Source of the DNA: Streptomyces sp. NBC_00443 | GTDB lineage: Bacteria > Actinomycetota > Actinomycetes > Streptomycetales > Streptomycetaceae | Length of the DNA stretch: 64,000 nt | Assembly: GCF_036014175.1 (NCBI RefSeq) | Contig: NZ_CP107917.1 | Location: 682,001 to 746,000 of the forward strand | Direction: 5' to 3' | Shown here: piece by piece, positions 35,412-43,989 of the stretch | Layout of the letters: each line of letters starts with the position of its first letter | How positions within the stretch are numbered: the stretch's first letter is position 1 | The notes under the pieces: generated by a model | What the model was told of the DNA's origin: nothing | What the model saw: only the letters and a program-made list of their open reading frames with translations | The model's database searches: none | Position numbers and translations under genes: made by a program

Positions 35412-36278
35412 GAAGGGTCTCCTTGCGGATCCGGGGCAGTGCTTCGTGCAGGGCGGTGCGCCAGTCGCGCGCTCGTGCGAGGCCGAGCCGCTGCCGACGG
35501 CCGTGCGCGAGGACGCTGTACGCGGGGCGGGGCGCGGGCCGGGGAAGGCCTCGCTGGTGACGGGACGCACCCGGCCGGGGTCGGCACCGAGCAGCCGGAA
35601 CACCTCGCGGGCCAGGTCGTACCAGGTGGCCTCGCCGGAGTTGGTGGCGTGCAGGACGCCGGTCATGTCACGGCCGACGCGCGGGCCGAGGTCGGCGATC
35701 GTCGCGGCGACGTCGGCGCTCCAGGTGGGCTGGCCGCGCTGGTCGTCCACGACGTCCACGGTGTCCCGGCGGGCTTCGAGCTCCATCATCGTCCGGACGA
35801 AACTGCGGCCGTGGACGCCGTAGAGCCACGCGGCGCGCACGACTGCGCCGGCGTCCGGGAGTTCGTCCAGTACGGCCCGCTCACCTGCCAGTTTGGTGCG
35901 GCCGTAGGCGGTGCGGGGGGCGGGTGCCGCGTCCTCGGCGTAGGGGGTGCGGGCGTCTCCGGCGAAGACGTAGTCGGTGGAGACCTGAATCAGGCCGGCC
36001 CCGTACGCGGCGCAGGCCCGGGCGAGGAGGCGCGGGCCGTGGCCGTTGACGTGCAGGGCGCGTTCCTCGTCCTGCTCCGCGTCGTCGACGGCCGTGTACG
36101 CGGCGCAGTTGACGACCACGTCGGGGCGGTGTGCCGCGAGGGCACGGTCGACGGCGTCGGGGAGGGTGATGTCGAGGGCGGGGTGGTCGAGGCCGGTCAC
36201 CTGCTCGTCGCGGGTGCGCAGTTCCTCGACCAGGTCGCGGCCGAGCATGCCGCCCACTCCGGTGACCAGCCACCTCAT
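35398..36278 (-). pseudogene. rfbD: dTDP-4-dehydrorhamnose reductase, frameshifted near the C-terminus
   Basis: Starts at ATG 36278 with WLVTGVGGMLGRDLV, and has VVNCAAYTAVDDAE, VSTDYVFAG and YGRTKLAGE (active-site Tyr-Lys). After VRPVTSEAFP the frame changes: the observed frame runs on into the methyltransferase, while adding one base near 35541 gives the usual RPAPRPAYSVL and the end EALPRIRKE, stopping at 35398. The restored protein is 293 aa, the normal length. It makes dTDP-L-rhamnose from the 4-keto sugar. The short G/C run at the shift suggests a sequencing error. Confidence 0.85.
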
Positions 36279-37264
36279 CCGTGCTCCCCGCCGACGCGGC
36301 GCTTGAGGGGTTCCCACCAGGCGCGGTGGTCGCGGTACCAGGCGACGGTGCCGGCGAGGCCCGACGCGAAGTCGTGGCGGGGGCGGTAGCCGAGTTCGGT
36401 GCGGGCCTTGGTCCAGTCGACGGAGTAGCGCAGGTCGTGGCCCTTGCGGTCCTCGACGTGTTCCACCTGGTCCCAGCCGGCGCCGCAGGCCCTGAGCAGC
36501 AGGGCGGTCAGGTCCCTGTTGCTCAACTCGGTGCCGCCGCCGATGTTGTAGACCTCGCCGGAGCGGCCCTTGGTGCGGACGAGCTCGACGCCGGCGCAGT
36601 GGTCGTCTACGTGCAGCCAGTCGCGGACGTTGAGTCCCTCGCCGTACAGGGGGACCCGCTCGCCGTCGAGGAGGTTGGTGATGAACAGGGGGACGACCTT
36701 CTCGGGGAACTGGTGCGGGCCGTAGTTGTTCGAGCAGCGGGTGACGCGGACGTCCAGGCCGTGGGTGCGGTGGTAGGCGAGCGCGAGCAGGTCGGCGGAG
36801 GCCTTGGAGGCGGAGTACGGCGAGCTGGGCCGCAGGATGTCCGTCTCGGTGGCGGAGCCCGTCTCCAGCGAGCCGTAGACCTCGTCCGTCGAGACGTGCA
36901 CGAAGGAGGCGACGCCGTAGCGCAGGGCCGCGTCCAGCAGGGTCTGGGTGCCGACCACGTTGGTGAGGACGAAGTCGCCGGCGCCGGCGATCGAGCGGTC
37001 CACGTGGGACTCGGCGGCGAAGTGCACGACCTGGTCGGCCTCGGCCATCAGCTTGTCGACCAGTTCGGCGTCCCGGATGTCGCCTTGCACGAACTCCAGC
37101 CGGGGGTGGCCGAGTTCGAGGTTGTCCAGGGTGCCGGCGTACGTCAGCTTGTCCAGCACCGTGATCCGCGGCGCCCCGGGCGCGTCCGGTGCGTCGCGGG
37201 CGAGCAGCGTGCGGACGTAGGTCGAGCCGATGAAGCCGGCGGCGCCGGTGACGAGAAGGTTCAT
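36275..37264 (-). CDS. rfbB: dTDP-glucose 4,6-dehydratase
   Basis: 329 aa. NAD motif TGAAGFIGSTYV at the N-terminus, then HFAAESHVDRSI, the catalytic STDEVYGSL and YSASKASADLL, and the conserved RCSNNYGP segment. It performs the second step of dTDP-rhamnose synthesis. ATGA overlaps join it to rfbA upstream and rfbD downstream, so these form a tightly coupled operon. Confidence 0.95.
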   Translation of the reverse strand: MNLLVTGAAGFIGSTYVRTLLARDAPDAPGAPRITVLDKLTYAGTLDNLELGHPRLEFVQGDIRDAELVDKLMAEADQVVHFAAESHVDRSIAGAGDFVLTNVVGTQTLLDAALRYGVASFVHVSTDEVYGSLETGSATETDILRPSSPYSASKASADLLALAYHRTHGLDVRVTRCSNNYGPHQFPEKVVPLFITNLLDGERVPLYGEGLNVRDWLHVDDHCAGVELVRTKGRSGEVYNIGGGTELSNRDLTALLLRACGAGWDQVEHVEDRKGHDLRYSVDWTKARTELGYRPRHDFASGLAGTVAWYRDHRAWWEPLKRRVGGEHG

Positions 37265-38328
37265 GTGTGGATCTGCACCTTGCTGTGGTCTCCGAGGACG
37301 AGTCGGTGGGCGCTGGGGACGCTGGGCGCGGGGGTGACCTCGACGTGCCGGCCGATGAGCGAGGACTCGATGCGGCCCACTCCCTCGATCGAGGAGTTCC
37401 GCAGCACGATGGAGAACTCCAACTCACTGTCGCTGATACGGCAGTTCTGCGCGATGGAGGTGAAGGGACCGACGTAGGAGTCCTCGACGACGGTGCCGGC
37501 GCCGACGACGGCGGGGCCGACGATGCGCGAGTTGACGATGCGCGCCCCCTCCTCGACGACCACGCGTCCGACGGTCTCCGAGGCGTCGTCGACCTCGCCG
37601 TCGATGCGGCGCGCGAGGCCCTCCAGGACGGTCCGGTTCACCTCCAGCATGTCGGCGACGTTCCCGGTGTCCTTCCAGTAGCCCTTGATGACGGTGCAGC
37701 GCACGTCGGCGCGGGCGTCGATCAGGTGCTGGATGGCGTGGGTGATCTCCAACTCGCCGCGCCAGGACGGTGTGATGGCGCGGACCGCGTCGTGGATCAC
37801 CGGGGTGAAGAGATAGACGCCGACCAGGGCGAGGTCGCTCTTGGGGTGCTCCGGTTTCTCCTCCAGGCCGACGACCTGGCCCGCGTCGTCGAGTTCGGCG
37901 ACGCCGAAGGAACGCGGGTCCTGGACGCGGGTGAGCAGGATCTGGGCGTCGGGACGGTTGCTGCGGAACTCGTCGACGAGGCCGGCGATTCCGCCGACGA
38001 TGAAGTTGTCGCCGAGGTACATCACGAAGTCGTCGTCGCCGAGGTAGTCACGGGCGATGAGCACGGCGTGGGCCAGTCCCAGGGGCCGTTCCTGGGGAAT
38101 GTAGGTGATCTCCAGACCGAACTTGGAACCGTCTCCGACGGCGTCCTGGATCTCCGGGGCGGTGTCACCGACGATCACACCGACCTCGGTGATCCCGGCG
38201 GCGGCGATGGATTCCAGCCCGTAGAAGAGCACGGCCTTGTTCGCGACCGGCACGAGCTGTTTGGCCGAAGTGTGCGTGATCGGCCTCAGGCGCGTACCGG
38301 CGCCACCGGACAGCACGAGAGCCTTCAT
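37261..38328 (-). CDS. rfbA: Glucose-1-phosphate thymidylyltransferase, long form
   Basis: 355 aa. The nucleotide-binding start is KALVLSGGAGTRLRPITHTSAKQLVPV, followed by the sugar-binding EKPEHPKSDLA segment. The C-terminal part (from about residue 240) is a left-handed beta-helix, so it belongs to the long StrD-like group rather than the 290-aa short RmlA. It makes dTDP-glucose, the entry step. First gene of the rfbA-rfbB-rfbD-methyltransferase operon; its promoter must lie in the 94-bp gap behind the SpoIIE gene or within it. Confidence 0.93.
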   Translation of the reverse strand: MKALVLSGGAGTRLRPITHTSAKQLVPVANKAVLFYGLESIAAAGITEVGVIVGDTAPEIQDAVGDGSKFGLEITYIPQERPLGLAHAVLIARDYLGDDDFVMYLGDNFIVGGIAGLVDEFRSNRPDAQILLTRVQDPRSFGVAELDDAGQVVGLEEKPEHPKSDLALVGVYLFTPVIHDAVRAITPSWRGELEITHAIQHLIDARADVRCTVIKGYWKDTGNVADMLEVNRTVLEGLARRIDGEVDDASETVGRVVVEEGARIVNSRIVGPAVVGAGTVVEDSYVGPFTSIAQNCRISDSELEFSIVLRNSSIEGVGRIESSLIGRHVEVTPAPSVPSAHRLVLGDHSKVQIHT

Positions 38329-38422
38329 CGGTTCACCTTAGCCCCGATTCGGCCAATTTGACGGTGTCGGGATTGGCTCGCCGGCAACTTCGACGCCACC
38401 GACCGTTCACCGGAGCGCGGTC

Positions 38423-40867
38423 TCAGCCGCCCAGGACGATCTCGCTCCACACCTGTTTTCCGCCACTGACCGGCACGGTTCCCCACGTCGCCGCCATGGC
38501 CTCGACCAGGAGGATGCCGCGCCCGCCGGTGGCCTCCCAGCTGATGCTGGCCGGCTTGACCGGTGTGCGCGGCGAGGAGTCGGCGACGGCCACACGCAAC
38601 CGTTGGTTGACGAGGGTGAGGTCGAGGCGGACCCGGCCGTCCGTGTGCACGAGGGCATTGGTGACGAGTTCGGAGACGATGAGCAGGACGCCGTCCATGT
38701 CCTGCGGCGGCACACCCCAGGCGCGCAGGGTGCGCCGGGTGAAGCGGCGGGCGTGCCCGACGGCCTGCGGGACACGCCAGACGGTCCAGCTCTCGCGCAG
38801 GGGCCGTACGGCCATGCCGTCGTAGCGCATGAGGAGCAGGGCGATGTCGTCGCTGCGGCGGGCGCCCACGAGCAGGGCGTCGGCGACGAGGCCGAGGTGC
38901 GCGGGGTCGGAGCGGGCGAGATCCCGGGCGAGCCGGGCCATGCCGGTGTCGATGTCGGAGTCGGCGGACTCGACGAGGCCGTCGGTGGTCAGGGCGATCA
39001 CCGTGCCGGGCCGAAGCCCGAGCGGGCTCATCGGGAAGCCTGCCTGCCGCAGCACGCCGAGCGGCGGGCCGCCCTCCGCCTCGGCGATCTCCGTGCTGCC
39101 GTCCGGGTGGCGCAGGACCGGCGGGGGTGACCGGCGCGCACGCACCAGGCGGAGCCCTCCTCCAGGTCGACGTCGACGTAGCAGCAGGTGGCGAAGAGGT
39201 CGGTCTCCATGTCCATGAGGAGGCGGTTGGCGTGGTCGACGACGACGTCCGGGGTGTCCTTCGGCGGCGTAGGCGCGCAGCGCGGTGCGCATCTGGCCCA
39301 TGAGGGTGGCGGCGGCCGCGCTGTGGCCCTGGACGTCGCCGATGACGAGGGCGACGTGGTTGTCGGGCAGCGGGATCACGTCGTACCAGTCGCCGCCGAC
39401 CTCCAGTCCGGCGGTGGTGGGCAGATACCGGGCGACGGCCTCCGCGCCGGGCAGCCGGGGCAGCCGGCGCGGGAGCCGCTGGCGCTGGAGCATGCCGACG
39501 AGTTCGTGCTCGGCGTCGAAGGCGTGGGCGCGCAGCAGGGCCTGGCCCGCGAGGCCGGCGGAGGCGGTGAGCAGGGCGCGCTCGTCGGGTCCGAAGTCGT
39601 GCGGGGCGTCCCAGCCGATCAGGCAGGCGCCGACCGTCCGGCCCCCGGCGGGCAGCGGCAGGACGGCCAGGCCGCCGGGGCCGACGTCGGCGAGGGCCGG
39701 TTCCAGCTGGCTGCCTGCGGGCCAGATCTGGGCACGGCCCTCGCGCAGGGCGGCGGCGAGGGTGGGCATGGCTCGCACCGGCGCGTCCGGCCATTCGGTA
39801 CGCCACTCCACGCGCCACAGCTCGGGCCAGGACTCGGGGTCGGGCGGGTCGAGGACGGTGACGACGAGGCGGTCGTTCTCCAGCTCGGCGAGGGCGATGC
39901 GGTCGGCGCGCAGCGGCTTGCGCAGGGCCGTGACCACGGCCTGGCTGACGTCGCGGACGGTGCCTGCGATGGCGAGCGCGGCGGCGAGGCGCTGGACGCG
40001 GGCCACGTCGGTGACCTCGGCGCGCAGGGTGGAGGCGTCGGCCACCGTGCCGACGATGCGGGCCGGGAGCCCCTCGCCGCCGGGCAGCAGGCGACCGCGC
40101 AGCCTGAGCCACCTCGGCGGGCCGGTGGGCTGAAGGACCCGGAACTCAAGGTCGCGGTCGCCGAGGGCGGTGTGGTCGGCCTCGACGACGGACATCAGCG
40201 ACGGCAGGTCCTCCGGGACGGTCAGGCCCAGCAGGGTCTCGACCTTGCCGTCGAACTCGTCCGGTCCGAGACCGAACAGGGCCAGGATGTCGTCGCCGAC
40301 CTCGACGCGGCCGGTGTCCATGGCGAGGCTGAAGGCGTCGGCCGGCAGCTCGCCCCCGTCCGTTGCCGCCGGCAGGGCGGGGAAGGCGACGGCGTCGGCG
40401 ACCAGCTCCAGGCACTCCCGGTCGTCGGAGTCGAAGCCGCCGGGGCGCTCGCTCACGGCCAGCAGACAGCCGCCGCCCTCGTCGCCGTGGGTCGGTAGGG
40501 CCGCCAGGAAGAAGTCCCGGCCGGGTGCCCGTCGGGACTCCGTTCGCGCGGCCAGTTCCGCCGGGCCGAGCCACCGTGCGTCTCCGGTGCGCAGGGCGCC
40601 GGCCACCGCGGACCGGCCGGAGCGGGGGTAGCTGTCGCGCAGCCCGTAGAAGGTCCTCGGCACACCGGCGGACTCGACCAGGCACAGCAGGTCCTCGTCC
40701 TCGCCCGGCGCGTACACGGCGGCGAGTGTCGCTCCGCCGAAGACGAGGGCCTGTTCGAGCACGCGGCGCAGTCGGTCCGGTGAGTCCGGATCGGCGGCGA
40801 CCGTCTTGAGGGCAACTTCGGCACGCAGCCTTCTCGTTCCGCGTTCCGCGGCGCCCTCACCGACCAC
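38423..40867 (-). CDS. SpoIIE phosphatase with GAF/PAS sensor and anti-sigma-type kinase domain
   Basis: 814 aa from GTG 40867. Order: GAF-like region (about 20-150), PAS (about 165-270), second GAF (about 285-460), PP2C/SpoIIE (about 490-680) and a HATPase_c domain of the RsbW type with ELVTNALVHTD and GGRGILLVEAM. It could both phosphorylate and dephosphorylate an anti-sigma antagonist. Inside SpoIIE, about 42 codons (39128-39254) are read out of frame: the alternative frame there gives MDMETDLFATCCYVDVDLEEG and CVRAGHP, the normal sequence. One extra base at about 39252 and one missing at about 39126 explain this and leave the ends in phase. Confidence 0.82.
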   Translation of the reverse strand: MVGEGAAERGTRRLRAEVALKTVAADPDSPDRLRRVLEQALVFGGATLAAVYAPGEDEDLLCLVESAGVPRTFYGLRDSYPRSGRSAVAGALRTGDARWLGPAELAARTESRRAPGRDFFLAALPTHGDEGGGCLLAVSERPGGFDSDDRECLELVADAVAFPALPAATDGGELPADAFSLAMDTGRVEVGDDILALFGLGPDEFDGKVETLLGLTVPEDLPSLMSVVEADHTALGDRDLEFRVLQPTGPPRWLRLRGRLLPGGEGLPARIVGTVADASTLRAEVTDVARVQRLAAALAIAGTVRDVSQAVVTALRKPLRADRIALAELENDRLVVTVLDPPDPESWPELWRVEWRTEWPDAPVRAMPTLAAALREGRAQIWPAGSQLEPALADVGPGGLAVLPLPAGGRTVGACLIGWDAPHDFGPDERALLTASAGLAGQALLRAHAFDAEHELVGMLQRQRLPRRLPRLPGAEAVARYLPTTAGLEVGGDWYDVIPLPDNHVALVIGDVQGHSAAAATLMGQMRTALRAYAAEGHPGRRRRPRQPPPHGHGDRPLRHLLLRRRRPGGGLRLVRARRSPPPVLRHPDGSTEIAEAEGGPPLGVLRQAGFPMSPLGLRPGTVIALTTDGLVESADSDIDTGMARLARDLARSDPAHLGLVADALLVGARRSDDIALLLMRYDGMAVRPLRESWTVWRVPQAVGHARRFTRRTLRAWGVPPQDMDGVLLIVSELVTNALVHTDGRVRLDLTLVNQRLRVAVADSSPRTPVKPASISWEATGGRGILLVEAMAATWGTVPVSGGKQVWSEIVLGG

Positions 40868-40996
40868 GTCCGTTATTACAGCGCTTATCAGACACCTGCG
40901 CAGCCCCTGTGGCGCGTTCCGTGGGCCAGGCGGCGTTCCGGTGCTCGAAAGGCCCCGAACATGTCTTTACGCATGCGTTCCGCACGGCGATCTCGT

Positions 40997-41012
40997 GACA
41001 GTCGTGACTGTC
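40997..41012. promoter_or_regulatory. 16-bp inverted repeat upstream of the lanthipeptide synthetase
   Basis: GACAGTC (40997-41003) and GACTGTC (41006-41012) form a perfect dyad separated by two bases, 54 bp before the ATG of the LanKC gene in the 198-bp divergent spacer. A candidate operator for the local RamR-like regulator or another factor. Confidence 0.5.
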
Positions 41013-41065
41013 CGTAGCCGTTGCATCGCTGGAAGTCTCGGTGCCGGACCAGCTGAGGGGGACGC

Positions 41066-43737
41066 ATGGACAAGCGCTACGAGGTGTACGCGCTCGCCGA
41101 CCGGCACTTCTACGAGACGCCGGACCGGCTGTCCGCGGGCACGCAGGGCGCCGCGCGTCTGTACGAGGCGGCGCGGGACGAGGTCCCCGACGGCTGGACG
41201 GCGGCACGGATCGGCGACTGGCTGACGCTGACGCCGCTCGGCCCGGACGGCGCCCCACTGCCGGGCCCGGCGCAGGGCTGGAAGATCCATGCCTCGGCCA
41301 CCCTGGCGAACGCGGAGAAGATCGCGCGGATCGTGTGGGACTACTGCGTGCCGCGTGGCATCCCGTTCAAGTTCGTGCCCGGCCCGCAGCTGCTGCATCT
41401 GCGCAACGCCAAGTACGCGGGCCGCGACTCCAGCGGCAAGTTCGTCACCGTCTACCCGGCCGACGAGCAGCAGCTCCACACGGTGCTGCGCGAGTTGGGC
41501 CGGCTGCTGGAGGGGTTCGAGGGACCGTACATCCTCACCGATCTGCGGTGGGACGACGGTCCGCTGTATGTCCGCTACGGCGCCTTCGCGCGTCTCTTCG
41601 TGGTCGACGACCGCGGTTCGCTGGTGCCGGCGGTGCGGGACGGGGAAGGCCAGTTGGTGCCGGACCGCCGGGCACCGTCCTTCCAGGTTCCGGAGTGGGT
41701 CACGCTGCCCGCCTTCCTCGCGCCGCAGCTGGCGGCCCGCAACACCACGACCGTCGGCGAGTTGCCGTACCGCATCGAGAAGGCGCTGCACTTCTCCAAC
41801 GGCGGTGGGGTGTACTCGGGCACCGATACGCGGGACGGTCGCAAGGTGGTCCTCAAGGAGGGTCGGCCACACGCAGGCCTCGCCGCGGACGGCGCGGACG
41901 CCGTGACCCGGCTGGAGCGGGAGCGGCAGGCGCTCGAGCAGCTGGCGGGAACCGGTGTGGTGCCCGAGGTGCGCGACTGGTTCCTGCTCGGCGATCACCG
42001 CTTCCTGGTCATGGACTTCGTGGAGGGGCGCCCCTCAACTCCTTCTTCGCCGAACGACACCCGCTGATCGGCCCGGACCCCGATCCGGGCGCCGTGGCCG
42101 GCTACACGGCCTGGGCCCTGCGCATCCACCGCGCCGTGGAGCGTGCGGTGGAGACGGTGCACGCGCGCGGGATCGTCTTCAACGACCTGCACGTCTTCAA
42201 CATCATGGTCGCCCCCGACGACGAGTCGGTGTCCCTGCTCGACTTCGAGGCGGCGGCCCCGGTCGGCGAGAACGGCCGCCAGGTCGTCGCCCACCCCGGC
42301 TTCCTGGCCCCGGCCGACCGCAGGGGCGTGGACGTCGACCGCTATGCGCTGGCCTGCCTGAGGCTGGCGATGTTCCTGCCGATCACCTCGTTGTTCGTGG
42401 TGGACCGCGACAAGGCGGCACACCTGGCGGACGTGATCGCAGGTCAGTTCCCGGACGTGCCGCGGGAGTTCCTGGACGAGGCGGTCGCGGAGATCTGCCG
42501 GGACGTGGCCGGTCCCGACCGTGCCGCTCACACGGCCCGCGCCCGCTCCGCGTCCTTCGTGGAACCCGGCGACTGGCCCTACAGCCGCGATTCCATGATC
42601 AAGGCGCTGCTCGCCTCGGCCACCCCGGAGCGCGATGACCGGCTCTTCCCCGGCGATGTCGGCCAGTTCTCCGACGGCGGCGGGCTGGGCCTCGCCCATG
42701 GTGCGGCCGGTGTGCTGTACGCCCTGGCCGCGACCGGCGCCGAGCGCTACGACGAGGGTGAACGCTGGCTGCTGGACCGCACCGACCCGCCGCCGGTCGG
42801 CACTCCGCTGGGCCTGTACGACGGTCTCGCGGGCGTGGCCCACGTCCTCTACATGCTCGGCCACCCGCAGCGCGCCCTGGACCTGATCGACACCGTCCTG
42901 CGTGAGAGGTGGCAGCGCCTGTCCTCCGACCTGCGCGGCGGCCTGGCCGGGCTGGGGCTGGTCCTCGGCGGGCTCGCCGACACCACCGGCGAGCCGGAGC
43001 TGCGCGAGCGGGCGGCGGAGGCCGCGGACATCCTCGTAGGGCGGCTGGGCGCACCGCCCCCGTCCGGGGCGCGGCCGCGCGCCGGACTGCTGCGGGGCGC
43101 GAGCGGACCCGCGCTGTTCCTGCTGCGCCAGTACGAACGGACCGGCGACCGGCGGCTGCTGGACGCGGCCGGCGATGCGCTGCGTCAGGACCTGGCGTGC
43201 TGCGTGGAGCAGAAGGGCGGCTCGCTGGAGGTCGACGAGGGCTGGCGGACCATGCCGTATCTGGGCGACGGGAGCGTCGGGGTGGGGATGGTCGTCGACG
43301 ACTACCTCGCGCACGCCGCCGACCACGGGGCAGGACGGTCCGAGCGGGACTCCGGCGTCGGCACGGACGCGTTCGAGCGGGCCCGCGCCGGCATCCTCAC
43401 CGCCGCCACCTCACGTTTCTACGCTCAGCCCGGCCTCTTCCAGGGACGTGCCGGGATGATCCTGCACCTCAGCCGCACGACGGCACCGGGCGCGGACGCG
43501 GACCGGCTGGCCGGGCAGATCGCCGGGCTCGGCTGGTACGCGATGTCCTACCAGGGCCAACTGGCCTTCCCCGGACACCAGATGATGCGGCTCTCCATGG
43601 ACCTGGGCACCGGAACGGCCGGCTGCCTGCTCGCGCTCGGAGCCGCCCTCGGCGCGGACGCGGCGAGCGCCACCCCGGCCCACCTGCCCTTCCTCCCGCC
43701 GCCGAAGCGGCCCCCGGAACGCGGCTCCGCCACCTGA
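41066..43737 (+). pseudogene. ramC: Class III lanthionine synthetase (RamC/AmfT family), frameshifted
   Basis: ATG 41066 follows GAGGGGG. The N-terminal lyase region is MDKRYEVYALADRHFYETP; the kinase-like domain has KVVLKEG, LVMDFVEG, VFNDLHVFNIMV and LLDFEAAAP; the C-terminal LanC-like cyclase (from about residue 500) lacks the zinc-ligand motifs, as expected in class III. The frame breaks at about 42032: VEGRP is followed in the other frame by LNSFFAERHPL. One missing C in CGCCCCTC explains it; restored length is about 890 aa, normal for LanKC. It phosphorylates and eliminates Ser/Thr and forms labionin rings in the adjacent precursor. Sequencing error is plausible because the rest of the cluster is intact. 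Confidence 0.88.
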
Positions 43738-43782
43738 CGGAGTCGTGACACAACCCCGTCCCCACCGATGAGAGGACCCGAC

Positions 43783-43893
43783 ATGGCACTGCTCGACCTG
43801 CAGACGATGGAGACCGAGGAGTACACCGGCGGCGGCAGCGTGGCCAGCCTCCTCCTGTGCGCCAGCCAGGCCAGCATCACGCTCTGTCTCTGA
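43783..43893 (+). CDS. ramS: SapB-like class III lanthipeptide precursor
   Basis: 36 aa, ATG 43783. The leader has the LanKC recognition motif LLDLQ (residues 3-7) followed by METEE. The core begins around TGGGS (15-19) and has two Ser-x2-Ser-x3-Cys units: S19/S22/C26 and S28/S31/C35, each able to form one labionin ring. The S19-C26 unit reads SVASLLLC, close to SapB. Compared with SapB, one residue rather than two separates the first Cys from the second ring, and the core ends LCL. The product should be a surfactant-like peptide that helps aerial hyphae emerge. Confidence 0.9.
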   Translation: MALLDLQTMETEEYTGGGSVASLLLCASQASITLCL

Positions 43894-43911
43894 CGGACAT
43901 CGCGCAACCGC

Positions 43912-43956
43912 GGCCCCGGGCGGTTTCCCTCCCTCACGGGAGGGCCGCCCGGGGCC
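43912..43956 (+). terminator. Strong hairpin between precursor and transporter genes
   Basis: GGCCCCGGGCGG (43912-43923) pairs perfectly with CCGCCCGGGGCC (43945-43956), and an inner CCCTCC/GGAGGG extends the structure. With no T-run it may act as a partial terminator or 3' stabiliser, giving more precursor than transporter mRNA. Confidence 0.7.
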
Positions 43957-43989
43957 CTTGCCCGGACGAGTGAGCGAGGCCGCAGCCGT

